In this document: piece after piece, positions 22,111 through 33,789 of the stretch
Layout: the number at the start of each line of letters is the position of its first letter
Numbering within the stretch: the first letter of the stretch is position 1
Assembly: GCF_964355755.1 (NCBI RefSeq)
Contig: NC_092671.1
Span: 11,917,001-11,981,000 of the forward strand
Length of the DNA stretch: 64,000 bases
Direction: 5' to 3'
Source: Antedon mediterranea
Lineage: Eukaryota; Echinodermata; Crinoidea; Comatulida; Antedonidae
Translations under genes and position numbers: made by a program
Notes under the pieces: generated by a model
The model's input: the letters and a program-made list of their open reading frames with translations, nothing else
Told to the model about the DNA's origin: nothing
The model's database searches: none

Positions 22111-24389
22111 ATTTTGCGCCTTTTAAAATTGTACATACGTGTGCAATAAAAAATGACTTAGTTTTTAATCTATAATCAATAATCATGGAAATTCAGGAAA
22201 CCTCGCGTTAGTCAAGTTGTTCTGACGTCATTGAAAAATAATGTTGATTATGTTGACAAAGTTACGAAATGTTCTGATTCCACATTTTATAGATATAATA
22301 CGCGAGACACAAAAATGACAGAAATAAAGAATCACACAAAAAAAGATGATTTCATACAATAAAAAGGAGTTATCCGTCAAATGCGGATAACTAGCTTTCT
22401 TGATTATGCATAGACAAAGGCAATCTAACAACAGGACGCTGAGCTCACCTTGCCAAGATAGAAACTCGTAACATTCTTTTGATCTTAATGATTGACTGTG
22501 ACCATTCAATTTTAGGCTATGTTATGGTGTTTATTCATATTTTGTTGATTTAGGTACTTTTAAAAGTCCGAAATATTTAATAGGTAGGGCGCCGCATACG
22601 CCGGGGTGTCGATAAATTAATTAATCTAAGCTCGGAGAGCCGGTAAAATAAAAATGTTATCAAATATATGTTTAATGCTATTTAGATATTTAATTGTTCG
22701 TTTTAAAAAACTGCCGAATAGACAGTTCAGGTCAACGGCTAATGAACCATTGATCTACCAAATGAGCATCATCTTGTTGTTAGATTGCCTTGCATAGATA
22801 GTGACTTGGTATAACAATTGTGTTTTACGAATAAACTGTCCTCTTTGCAAAACAATAGTATTGGTATGGTTGGTACATTAACATTGTGCATATTTCGGGA
22901 TCAAAGTTTGACCACCTTAATTCTGAATGTAGTATAGTAAACAAGTACTCAATCTCAAATTGTTACTTTATTCCCAATATTATCTTAAGTTTAATGTTTA
23001 GTTTAGATCTTCTTTGATGTATTTTATTTCTCAGTTGATTGTAATCCAACCTTTTCAGCTCTTGCTGCTGGTTGGAATTTGATGTTTTTATACCTTAATA
23101 AATAAATAAATAAATAAATAAATCTTAATAGGAACAACAACAGTTGAAAAATGTTCCTTAAAACTAAAAGTGTCTTTAAACCACCACGGATTAATTCATC
23201 CATGAAATAATAATTTCCATATTTATCACGTGACCGCATTCGGAATATAAGTATTATAGGTTAAATGAATATAGAAGCAATATATTAATTATACAAGCTA
23301 AAGGGCATTTTATTTAAAACGTCAAGACATCACATAGGCACTATATAGGTTGTAATTCACTCTGAAATGCCAAATGTAAATAGTAATCGATTGGAATTGA
23401 TATCTGAACATTACGTGTTCTTTTGATTAATAGACAAGTACTTTTTATGATGACGTCATCCCTGTTCACCTAATTTAAATACCCTTTTCACACTGTATGA
23501 ATTGCTACAAGTTGTAATAAGCCTATTTTTATATGCAAATTTATTTATACGGGAGAAAATATAGTTTGGGCCTATTTGAAAAGGATGCATGTACTGTGAT
23601 TGGTCAGTAAAATACCGAGATAATGCGAAGTAAAAATTCGTAAAAACAGTCACTTATTTGCCGTCACACTATTCAATTTGCTACAAGTTGTTAATTCTAG
23701 TAGAAAGGGTATAGTTAAAATCCTAAAAACAATACATTCTACCTACATAATAGATTGTAGATTGAAAGCCATTTTTCAAATCATTAGGCCCAGAGTGATA
23801 TGTATTTAGAGAACTGTAAATTAATTATAGTTTAGTTGTATATATTATTGTTCTAATATCTGTTCTGGAATACTGTACTACATTGTCATAATTTTTTATT
23901 TTTAGGCGCGTATCTACATGTCGTTTGCTGTGACACATGACTCAATCATTAAACCCTAATGAAAACGTGTGTCGTCATCGCTTTACTGGCGATATAATAT
24001 TTGTTTTACAATTTCTCGTTTAAACATAAAACTATCTATCTAGCTTGTTATATTGTAATGGATTAACACGGTAGTTATGAGAAGTAGCAACAGTTCAAAT
24101 ATCAATGATACATCAATATACATTTTTATTTTCCGAAGAGTTAAAAAATAGTTCGGAAATCCAGTAAACCGTATATTACCTGTTGTCTTATGACTTTAGG
24201 AATGTCTTAATAATTTGAAATTTATTATGCCTATAATAACTGATTTGTTTTATATACTGTACACATCGTTGATTTGTTTTACTCTTGTTGTTATAAGAAT
24301 TTAGTTCGGATTGTATCACTCTACTGCGGTAATTCTTCCGTTATTCTGAAACGAAACAAGGTAATTTAAAATTACTTTCGTGACGTATA
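22110..24389. other. No gene recognised, LINE-type tail at 23035-23122
   Basis: AT-rich sequence. AATGTTCTGATTCCAC(G/A)TTTTA occurs at 22042 and 22267 in the same orientation, a short duplication reaching into the preceding fragment. At 23035-23122 a small hairpin-bearing sequence ends in a TAAA tetramer run and resembles a LINE 3' tail on +. The motif (A/T)TGCTACAAGTTGT recurs at about 23507 and 23680. Confidence 0.45.
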
Positions 24390-24828
24390 TACCGTAAATC
24401 TTCTAATTGTAACCCTGGGTTATTATTCTTTGATTGTTTTTTAGGGTGGATTACTATTAGAAAGGGGGGTTACTATTAGAGTAGTGGGTTATTATTACTA
24501 ATCTTAAATTAGGCACCTGAAAATAGTAACCCATCCCAATTTTTCTGGTTAGCAAATCATAGCAAAATAATAAAAGAGTACGAATAAATCACTCAATTCT
24601 CCCGAGGTCAACATGCATTATTTCCTTATTTTCAAAATACGGCTGCATCATAAACGACCAGTCTTCATAATAATGTCATTTTGTCAATAGTTTTTGTGAC
24701 TCTAATATTAACCGCCATGGGTTACTATTAGAGTAGTGGGTTATTATTATAGATTGACTTATAAGGTGGGTTACTACTAGAAGGGGGTTACTATTATAGT
24801 GTGGGTTACTATTTGAAGATTTACGGTA
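24390..24828. mobile_element. MITE of about 440 bp
   Basis: The terminal inverted repeats are ACCGTAAATCTTCTAATTGT (24391-24410, continuing into AACCC) and GGGTTACTATTTGAAGATTT plus ACGGT (24803-24827), with few mismatches. Just inside, GGTTACTATTAGAGTAGTGG occurs near both ends in direct orientation. There is no coding capacity. It is a non-autonomous DNA-transposon type whose superfamily I cannot assign. Confidence 0.75.
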
Positions 24829-24944
24829 ATCATGCGCAACAGCAAGCAACAACATAATTAATAATTCAATATTAACAATTAAATAAAAATATATATAATT
24901 TTACCGATAGAAGCACTTAAATTAAACATATTCTTTATGTTGGT

Positions 24945-25035
24945 CCATGTAAAGCTTCTATCTATTATCAGAGGCAACAGCAAACGATGGTTACTGTATT
25001 TTTGATACAATATAAATAATAGATTAAAAAAATCC
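24945..25035. repeat. Direct repeat flanking the foldback region, left copy
   Basis: TCTATCTATTATCAGAGGCA and CAGCAAACGATGGTTACTGT recur with about 90% identity at 27522-27610 in the same orientation, about 2.57 kb away. On - both copies keep an open reading (R-L-L-L-P-L-I-I-D-R), but no gene is recognised. Confidence 0.75.
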
Positions 25036-25236
25036 CATATGATATCCTTACCCGTATCCTGGTCTCTATACAATCCCGGGGTTGACTTATAGGAATCCGA
25101 GTCTTCTTTTAAAAGCCTCTAGAAAATTATGATCGAATTTTATATTAGTATTTATTTTAGTACAATTTTTATATTATTATTATCATTATAGTACAATAAA
25201 CACACATTAATTATAGGTACGCATGTTATTTCACTA

Positions 25237-25395
25237 AAGCTCTATCTACAACTATCAAACTAGTTTGACAAAAAAAGTGTGATGTTCCCAAATATGGTAG
25301 TGATATGTCAAAATATGGTAGTGATATGACATCATCATGTCCATGGGCACATCACATTCTTTTTGTCACATACAGTTTGATAGTGTAGACATAGC
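25237..25395. mobile_element. Small MITE, copy 1
   Basis: The ends AGCTCTATCTACAACTATCA and TGATAGTGTAGACATAGCC are inverted repeats. Inside lie AGTGTGATGTTCCC and ATATGGTAGTGATATGACAT. Related copies are at about 27255-27380 and, truncated, about 49738-49811. Confidence 0.7.
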
Positions 25396-27226
25396 CTGGG
25401 TGCAGAACAATTATTATACACATTTGCGGGAAAAAAGTATAGGAAAATTTTTTTGGGGTTTTTTCTAATAGAGTATATCATATGGAATGTCCAAAAAAAA
25501 ATCCCCATCCCAGGGTCTTGGGGAAAATTTTTTATGGCACTTTTAAATTTTGGCCCGGATAACACACACAAATTCCTATTAACATACACAAATACCTATA
25601 TATAGGGGATAGGGAAAATCAATTAACAGTTTTTGTTACTTGCAGTTGTGTTTTAATGATTAAAATTAGTAGGGGCTTACTTTAATAACTACTTCTCATA
25701 GTAGTTGATGAATCAAGTCGATACGATGACATCATCATGCCAGAATCCAATATGGCGTCCAATTTGGCGGGAAAAACAGGGTATTGCTAAACCCCCGCAA
25801 ACCCCTGGAAACCTAAAAAAAACATAGAAAACCCCACCGAACCGACATAAAAGTGATTGAATCATGGAGTGTACGAACCACTGGGTATGTCCATCTAAAA
25901 AAAAATTAAAATTTCTACTGTTAACTACTTATTTTGGGGATAAAACATCATTTTTTGGTTAAAAATTAGCAATCATTTTTTACCAAAAAATGATGTTTTA
26001 CCCCAAAAATAAGTAGTTAACAGTAGAAATTTTATTTTTTTAAAACATGGATATACCCAGTGGGTCGTACACTACATGATTCAATCACTTTTATCATGTT
26101 GGTTCGGTGGGGTTTGCTATGTTTTTTTGGAGGTTTGCAGGGTTTAGCAATCATTTTTGACCAAAAAATGATGTTTTATCCCAAAAATAAGTTTACTTCT
26201 CATAGTAGTTGATGAATCAAGTCGATACGATGACATCATCATGCCAGAATCCAATATGGCGTCCAATTTGGCAGGAAAAACAGGGTATTGCTAAACCCCC
26301 GCAAACCCCTGGAAACCTAAAAAAAAACATAGAAAACCCCACCAAACCGACATAAAGGTGATTGAATCATGGAGTGTACGAACCACTGGGTATGTCCATC
26401 TAAAAAAAAATTAAAATTTCTACTGTTAACTACTTATTTTGGGGATAAAACATCATTTTTTGGTTAAAAATTAGCAATCATTTTTTACCAAAAAATGATG
26501 TTTTACCCCAAAAATAAGTAGTTAACAGTAGAAATTTTATTTTTTTAAAACATGGATATACCCAGTGGGTCGTACACTACATGATTCAATCACTTTTATC
26601 ATGTTGGTTCGGTGGGGTTTGCTATGTTTTTTTGGAGGTTTGCAGGGTTTAGCAATCATTTTTGACCAAAAAATGATGTTTTATCCCAAAAATAAGTAGT
26701 TAACAGTAGAAATTTAATTTTTTTTTTTACATGGATATACCCAGTGGGTCGTACACTATATGATTCAATCACTTTTATGTTGGTTCGGTGGGGTTTGCTA
26801 TGCTTTTTTTTAGGTTTGCAAGGGTTTTCGGGGGTTTAGCAATGCCCTGTTTTTTCCGCCAAATTGGACGACATATTGGATTCTGGCATGATGATGTCAT
26901 TGTTATCGACTCGATTTATCAACTACTATGAGAAGTAGTTATTAAAGTAAGCCTCAGCAAATTTTAATCATCATAACACAACTCCAAGTAAAAAAAAAAG
27001 TGAATTGGTTTTCCCTATCCCCTATATATAGGTATTTGTGTGTGTTAATAGGCATTTGTGTGTGTTATATAGGCCAAAATTTAAAAGTGCCGTAAAAAAT
27101 TTTCCCCAAGACCCTGGGATGGGGATTTTTTTTCTGCCATTCTATATGGTATACTCTATCAGAAAAAAAAAGAAAAACATTTTCCTATACTTTTTTCCCG
27201 CAAAATTTGTACTGCACCCAGGCTAT
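25391..27226. mobile_element. 1.8-kb foldback element with duplicated palindromic core
   Basis: The arms are about 490 bp (25391-25880 and 26740-27226), with ends ATAGCCTGGGTGCAG and CTGCACCCAGGCTAT. The core contains palindromes around GATGTTTTACCCCAAAAATA. A block starting at 25691 is repeated almost exactly at 26195 (period 504), with a third partial copy after about 26690. No transposase is encoded. Both outer edges are bordered by small MITE copies and then by a direct repeat. Confidence 0.75.
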
Positions 27227-27254
27227 AGCTTTACAAATGTTATGGTAAACGGAG

Positions 27255-27380
27255 ACTAAGCTCCGTCTACACTTTAAAATAGTTTGACAAAAATAGTGTG
27301 ATGTGCTAAAATATGGTAGTGATATGACGTCATTGTGTCCACGTGCTCATCACATTTTTTGTCACATAAAGCTTTAGAAT
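27255..27380. mobile_element. Small MITE, copy 2
   Basis: It starts AAGCTCCGTCTACACTTTAA and contains AGTTTGACAAAAATAGTGTG, ATATGGTAGTGATATGACGT and ATCACATTTTTTGTCACATA. It is the same family as 25237-25395. The right end (AAAGCTTTAGAATAGG) has diverged. Confidence 0.6.
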
Positions 27381-27521
27381 AGGTTTAAATTAGTGAAGAT
27401 GAGAAGCACTCAGGTGGGTAAGAAGCCCTCTATTATTCTTCACCTTCTCATCCACCCTCGAATCATAATAATAGGCCTAAGCGATGTTGGCAATTAAGTG
27501 CAGAACTTAAATATGAAGCTC

Positions 27522-27610
27522 TTTATGTCGGTCTGTGTAAAGCGTCTATCTATTATCAGAGGTAACAGCAAACGATGGTTACTGTATTTTTTATATATTA
27601 TAAATAATTC
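27522..27610. repeat. Direct repeat flanking the foldback region, right copy
   Basis: Partner of 24945-25035. The pair brackets both MITEs and the foldback element, so the flank was probably duplicated together with, or because of, those insertions. Confidence 0.75.
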
Positions 27611-29887
27611 TAGAACTTAAATAAGAACTTCTGAACCCTAGAGGTGAAAAATGCATCAGAGATGTTCCACTACCAGAAGCATCAAAAGATTACCTCTCCA
27701 GGTCTGCACATAACGTAATTATAATGAAGATCAATATCAATGTATAACACGGATTTCATCAGTGTGATCTTAAACGGCTTTTAATATTAGCAGAGTAACT
27801 CTTCTACATAACCTCCCTTATTGTTGACCCGTTAAGTGTAATTGTATATTACTTTATAGAAATTGTCTTAATTAACTAGCACGCTATGACTTGTTAGTAA
27901 TTACGCCACTTAATCAGTTGTCATGAAGTACAACATGCTGGATTACAGACGCATAAACGTAAATCTACATAATGGTTCCAGACGTGACGTAATTGACAGT
28001 AAAGATATACGTACCTTGGTTATGTAGTTCCTTTGGTTTTGAAGTTTTATATCTGAAACTAGAATCAAACATCTGAATGTATTAATAATACAAAAATAGA
28101 AAAATAAAGGTGCATTCTTTCAAAATTTACCATAGAATTATTTATTTAGTTAATTTATTACTATCTCTAACACTATTATCATCATCCACATTAATAATTA
28201 TTTTATAATAATAATAATATAATAATAATTTTTATATTATTAACAGCGTTGTTGTTATTTGATTTCACTTCTATCCAATCGTGTAAGTGTGGATAATGTA
28301 TGGGCCTAACCGGTGTAAGGCAACGACTGAAGCTATATGTGACCGATTTTGAGAAGATATTCAAAAACACTACAAAATCAAATGTAAATTTGGTCTAACA
28401 TATTTACTATCACTCCTCACTGGCATAGATACCGGTGAGGGGTACCCCTACCTTTTTAGATTAGTATTAGATAATCCCCCTCAACCCATTCGGCGACAAA
28501 CGCACACACTTAACAACCTTAGGTTTTTCTTCTCAAAATCCTGGTACAGATCCCCAATAATGAAAACGGATCCGCGCCCTTGTCATCAGTATTCCTTAAA
28601 TAATAAATTGTCTATTTTCTGTCATTGTCGCGTCATCATCATTGTCATCGTTTCGTCACTGAACTGGTAGCAATTACCGTATCGTAAACAAATTGCAAAG
28701 GGACTTGAATATCAATGACGTTTTATTTAACTGTGTATTGGCATTACACTAGCGCCGAGTCAATCAGTAAGTGAATGATGTATAGACGTGTTGTAATTAC
28801 GGTTATATTACTTACTAATAATTAATAACCAAGGTAAGTGTTTATAGGTATAATGTAGCCATTGTTACTCGAAATATATTAATCGCGGACAGCAAATTTC
28901 AAAATCGACATGCAAAACTGTCTCGGGCCATTTATTGTGGTTTCGCAGGGTCGCGGCGATTTCGTCAACCTTAACAATAATCCTCGGCAACATGTGTAGG
29001 GAAGGAAAAAGGAGGTTCTGTATCGCGGTATTACTCAATAAAATAATTATAATATAGGCGAATAAAATATGAACATCTTCTAAATTCAGTTTAAAGGTTT
29101 TTGAGTTACATCAAGAAAAGTATAAAATACTCTTATGAATACCTTAAAACATAAATCAAGGTATATCATTACATTTAAGGTTCGACACATTATTCATTCA
29201 CCGTAATTTGCATATTTCCAGAGTCGAATATCAGAAAAATATTTTACATTTATTATTGTATAATCATATTACTGTTAGACTGCAAACTTTATATTTAATA
29301 AGGCATCAAGTGTTTCTACAAACGTCTTTGACAAACATTGCTTCGTATTTACCCTGTAAATCGTATAGTGTTGTCATTGTGGGCGTATAAAGTTACTTTA
29401 AATGGATCTTTCAAGGAAACATTATAAGAATTCGTACGATTAATAACAGAAATAACATCAATAGAAACGAAATCAGTTTCAAGTTTGAACCTGTGTTTTC
29501 TTTAACAAGATACTGTTGCTTCTATGATGATTAATTAGATTATCAATATCCAATAAAGAATGCATTGCAGTCATTGAAAATGATAAATTCCATATCATGA
29601 ATGATTCCACCAAACTTACGAGTTAAAATAACTAGTGAGGCATAATGAATAGGCAAACTTCCTTAAAATGTGACATGTCTCGAGAAACCAACAGAAATAA
29701 TAATAATTTTAAAAAAGATAACAGAAAACAACGCCTAGAGTACTTATATACCAATAGGACAGGTTGTAAAAATTAAATTACATATGTACCAAATCCACAA
29801 TTAGGCCTATATATCATACATTGAAGAAATCACGTCCTTAAATACGAAAAACTAACCTTTTCATTAACGAATTACAATCTCCACTAA
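27611..29887. other. No gene recognised
   Basis: AT-rich sequence with short ATA/AAT runs near 28205. No convincing exon, RNA gene or repeat end was found. Confidence 0.5.
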
Positions 29888-32244
29888 CTATAAATAATAA
29901 CTGTCTACAAATCTTTCTTTTTATTGAAAATGAAAATTACATGGAAACTAAGTGTGTATTTATTGTATATTTTATGTTTAAATTCCAATTGGGCGTTTCA
30001 TCTGCTGGAAGTATTTATATGGAACGCTATAACCTAGACTAACCAACATGCAAACATTATAATACTTACCACTTCGTTTGTCACTTCTTTTGGAAGTAAG
30101 GCATCTCAAAGTACACCTCGGTTTCTGCTTACATATTCTGGCGCATGATGATTGGCCGTTGGCTTCTAAAAGAATACATCTTAAAGTTATAGATGGAAAA
30201 AACTTTTGCATTAAAAAAATAATTTAACACAAAAAACAAACGTTGTTTGGAAGTAAGGCAGTTCAATATATACAATTCGGTCTATTCTTACTTACAATTC
30301 TTTCAAATTCACATAAAGTTGGTAAATTTTATAGAATACGTTTGTATTTACCTATATCATAATGGATGGTATTAGTAATTCAGTATTACTGTTTATAGTG
30401 ATTTTTGTTTTAACTGGAGAACGTCAGAATGGTAATTATATATACCTATTACGTGGGATTATCATCATGTTGAAAGCCCAATAAAACGAGTATTGAATTT
30501 CGATTTTGAAATAAATCACTTGCTATAAACGTAAAATATAAATGAAAAGCAGCGAAAGATTTAAACACGATTATACTTCAAATCCAAATCTGTTCATACA
30601 TGCTGTAATATTTCATAGTTTAGAATAGTTGTTGAAACTTTATTTCTGCCTCAAGATCCGATTTCTTTGGAGTGGGTTTTGAAAGTTGTATCTAATAGCA
30701 TAGTACAAAAATAAATCATTTTGAAATTTGCCCTGTTTCGTCATAGAACCCGTTCTCATGACTGAATAAATAAACGACATACATATCAAAGTATTTAGTA
30801 ATACACGACTTGTTAGTTATTGAAACATGTAGGAACAAGGCCAACAGCCATAAGTCGCGTGCTAAAACGCATAGTGATACCGGACCGACAGACAGACCGA
30901 CAGACCGACCGATCGACCGACCGACATAGTGAACTATAGAATTCAATGCAAATTGTTGTTAGTTGTTTCCTTTTTATTTGGTACTGATGTGCTATGCCGC
31001 AGCTATTAAACGAATATAACTACAATGATGAATGTTTCCGATTAATAAAGGATAAAAAACGACAATCAATGTTTGTAAACCTATAAAGAGTAACATTCTA
31101 TACCTTTTCCGATATGTGCAACTCATTTTTAAGTACCGTAACATATTCTCCATCCTAAATTTTAAAGCATCAATGTTTTCCGCTATAAAATTGTCATAAA
31201 TACTTTCCAGCCTATTATGCGGTAAGAATTGGAATAAGAAATACTTTGCTGCAACAAAGTTACCAAAACATTTAGAACAAATAAAAACTGAAACTAGTGC
31301 CAACTAATAAAGCCGCCCGAATTGATGAATATAATAAAATCAGATTAAGAGTTATCGATCAATCTCCTTAATATTACACGAAGTTCCATTTATAGAAACA
31401 TAATATGGTCTTCGTGATTTCATAGAAGGAAGAAGGAAGTCATTGCTCGGTAAATATGGTTTACACGATGCATCATGTTTCCGATATATCATATAATTGT
31501 AAAGGAGTGGTTGATTAAGAATGGTTGATTAAGTTTAGGTATGTAGTTCGTTCATCAATATGTTTGATACTTCGAATATTATAGTGAAGGAAAGAATAGC
31601 CAATATTATGTTTTTGTTTTTTTTACAGATTCATTCAAATCATATGGACTCCTATTAGAACATGTCTCGCATTTAGCTTATATCTGAGACTATATTCGAT
31701 GAATTCGTGTTCATTATTACCTATAGATATTGAATAAAATAGTATATCCATTGGATTAGATATTTCGTTTTCATTATCATTAGCTGTACTGTTATCGATG
31801 CTTTGATTTTGCATGTTATTAGTCTATAAAAATATTTATTTTATCAATTAATATAATATAATATTTTTGCTTATGGCTAATACTTAACTTCAGTTACAAT
31901 ACATTTCTGAATTTCAGTTACCTTACAACTTGTACTATTAGTTATAGGCCTACCCAATATGAGTAAGATAAATTTTATGATTTATAATCAACATAAAATG
32001 GCATAGAAAAATTTATTTAAAATCTCAACGGTTAATTAAGCAACAAACACAAAAGATTTCAAAATTATTTTATTTAACTTCATATAACTGAACAACATCA
32101 GCGTAAATAAGTTATCAGATTAGTATCTATTGTCTAACTAAAACATAATAATAATAAAAATTTGAAAATACCTGTTGTAACTGACAGAATAAGAACCATA
32201 ATTAAAGCTACTAGACACAGTCGATACGGCGTTAATTTGTTCAT
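29888..32244 (-). CDS. Candidate small secreted Cys-rich peptide gene
   Basis: Exon 1 (32172-32244) begins ATG and encodes MNKLTPYRLCLVALIMVLIL followed by SVTT, a good signal peptide, ending in phase 1 at ACAACAG|GTATTT. Exon 2 (30070-30165) lies between acceptor CTTTTAG and donor GTAAGT, is also phase 1 to phase 1, and carries CARICKQKPRCTLRC. That is a C-x3-C-x5-C-x3-C arrangement followed by a basic Ser/Lys/Arg-rich stretch. A short terminal exon at 29888-29904 (acceptor GATTTGTAG, stop TAG) would finish a 61-residue precursor, but this last exon is weakly supported. Cx3C pairs suit a two-helix disulphide hairpin, seen in several kinds of host-defence and venom-type peptides. No function can be assigned. 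A decayed copy of exon 2 sits just upstream at about 30233-30300. Confidence 0.4.
30233..30300 (-). pseudogene. Decayed duplicate of the Cys-rich exon
   Basis: On -, TGTAAGTAAGAATAGACCGA followed by CTGCCTTACTTCCAAA parallels TGTAAGCAGAAACCGAGGTG...ATGCCTTACTTCCAAA of the exon at 30070-30165. Two in-frame stops show it is dead. It indicates local exon duplication. Confidence 0.5.
30362..30714 (+). CDS. Possible two-exon short secreted peptide
   Basis: Exon 1 (30362-30431) encodes MDGISNSVLLFIVIFVLTGE followed by RQN and ends in phase 1 at AATG|GTAATT. After a 224-base intron ending in ATTTCTGCCTCAAG, exon 2 (30656-30714) gives PISLEWVLKVVSNSIVQK and a stop next to an AATAAA word. The 42-residue product would be a signal peptide plus a short possibly amphipathic tail. 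The n-region lacks basic residues and the exons are short, so this may be chance. Confidence 0.2.
30820..30930. repeat. Copy of the GGTC dispersed repeat, inverted
   Basis: ACAAGGCCAACAGCCATAAG, TCGCGTGCTAAAACGC and a run of GACC/CCGA tetramers match the reverse complement of the ends of the element at 14021-14870. Confidence 0.65.
30931..32171. other. No further gene recognised (intron of the candidate Cys-rich gene)
   Basis: AT-rich sequence. The open frame on - at 30992-31303 has no start or splice context that I can support. Confidence 0.4.
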
Positions 32245-32631
32245 GTTGTGCTATACCAGAATATCGCCACTAAACTTGCAACTCCTCGTCAATGTTCTGC
32301 TGAAATCTGACTTTACGTTGCGCTTACTTTATGTTTATCATAACTCGTTGTGTATATCACTCCGCGGCGGTAATCACGATCCATTGAGTTACTACTCTAA
32401 ATTAATATTGAATTATCACGCACGATTCTTAAACAATTATTAGTTGCTGAGAAAGAACTTCATTTTAAGTATTTTCAGACAACTTTAATCTTTTTATTTT
32501 TAATATTTAGAATTCACTGAATGCAAAGAAAGAGAATAATTAAGTGAATTGTTTAACTTCACATATTTCTTTTCTACTGTCGTAACACCCGGTAACCCGG
32601 TACACGGATGGTGCATCAGGTAAGGGCGGCC

Positions 32632-32829
32632 TTATGTTATTAAATTAAATTCACATTTATTTAAATTATGATCATGCATACAAATTTCATTAATGATTGC
32701 TAAGGATTTTGCACTGGGAAGATTTGAGTCCATTTTACATAGACAACTGTAAGATGATGTTGATGTCATTCCTATTAATAAAACAAATGTCACTATATTG
32801 TTAGTACTCGAATTAACTACTATAACCAT
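32632..32829 (-). CDS. Hypothetical 65-residue ORF with hydrophobic N-terminal segment
   Basis: A single open frame on - begins ATG, has a hydrophobic run NNIVTFVLLIGMTSTSSYS, then CLCKMDSNLPSAK and two more cysteines before TAA. It might be a small secreted protein, but the base composition is like the surrounding non-coding DNA and no homologous pattern is known to me. Confidence 0.15.
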   Translation of the reverse strand: MVIVVNSSTNNIVTFVLLIGMTSTSSYSCLCKMDSNLPSAKSLAIINEICMHDHNLNKCEFNLIT

Positions 32830-33789
32830 TCTTTACTCCATGCTATAACTCTTGCCAGCATTTTGATTGTCATTTTTATCATCGATATCATAAAATATCA
32901 TCTATTCAACTTTAGATAGAGCATATTCATCATCATTGTTGTTCAGTTCAGAAGATGTAGTCACTTCTGAACCAATAATAAAACATATTACTACCAAATT
33001 ATACCATAAACTATACTAATGGGAAGTCCAACAATATTTTATTGGTAACATTTAAAAATCAATTGTCGATTTAAAACCTACAGCCAAGAGTACGAACGAC
33101 TAAAAGCGATCTATTTACGTCAAGAGTGTCGAGCGCAGATGACGGATTGTAAATTCCTTTTATTATATACAGATTTAGGAATGACAGTTTTGTCCAGTGT
33201 TGATAATTTTAGTTTAGTACCACGATGAGTGTTTTAATAGTTGAACAGACTAATAATTATCTCTTTACAGTGTTACCTTTCAATTTCTCAATTAATTTCA
33301 ATTAATTGATATTGACACGTCTCACAAACAAAAATGAATGGTCTGGATGTTAACATTAATGTGTAAATTAAACCAAAGTTTCGTGTGACAGATGTGCTGT
33401 GGAAAAAACGCTTGAAACTTAAAACAACAGTACGGTAGGACTAAATGCCCCCACAGTATATTATCTCAGACATAGCACTGTGAGAGAATCGGATGGATTG
33501 AGACTAAAATATTACGAAGGAGTACAATAACTCTTGTTTACTATTAAATTGCATATTTATTTATGTTATGTGTAAAATAAAATCAAATTACAGGAATAGT
33601 TGGATCGATAGAATAGGGGTTGAACATTCACCATTTAAAATTCCATGAACGAACGAATTACCTATCATTACTACAGCAAAGAACAATTACTAATCGTTAC
33701 CCAAGGCAGATTGTAATGTAGAAATAATTAAGTCTTAAATCGTGTGATTACATAAAATTAATACAGAAGATTCTAAATTAAGAATTAGG

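Noticed and set aside
22228-22509. 93-residue hydrophobic open frame on -
   Set aside because: AT-rich composition, no splice context and no recognisable motif; likely chance.
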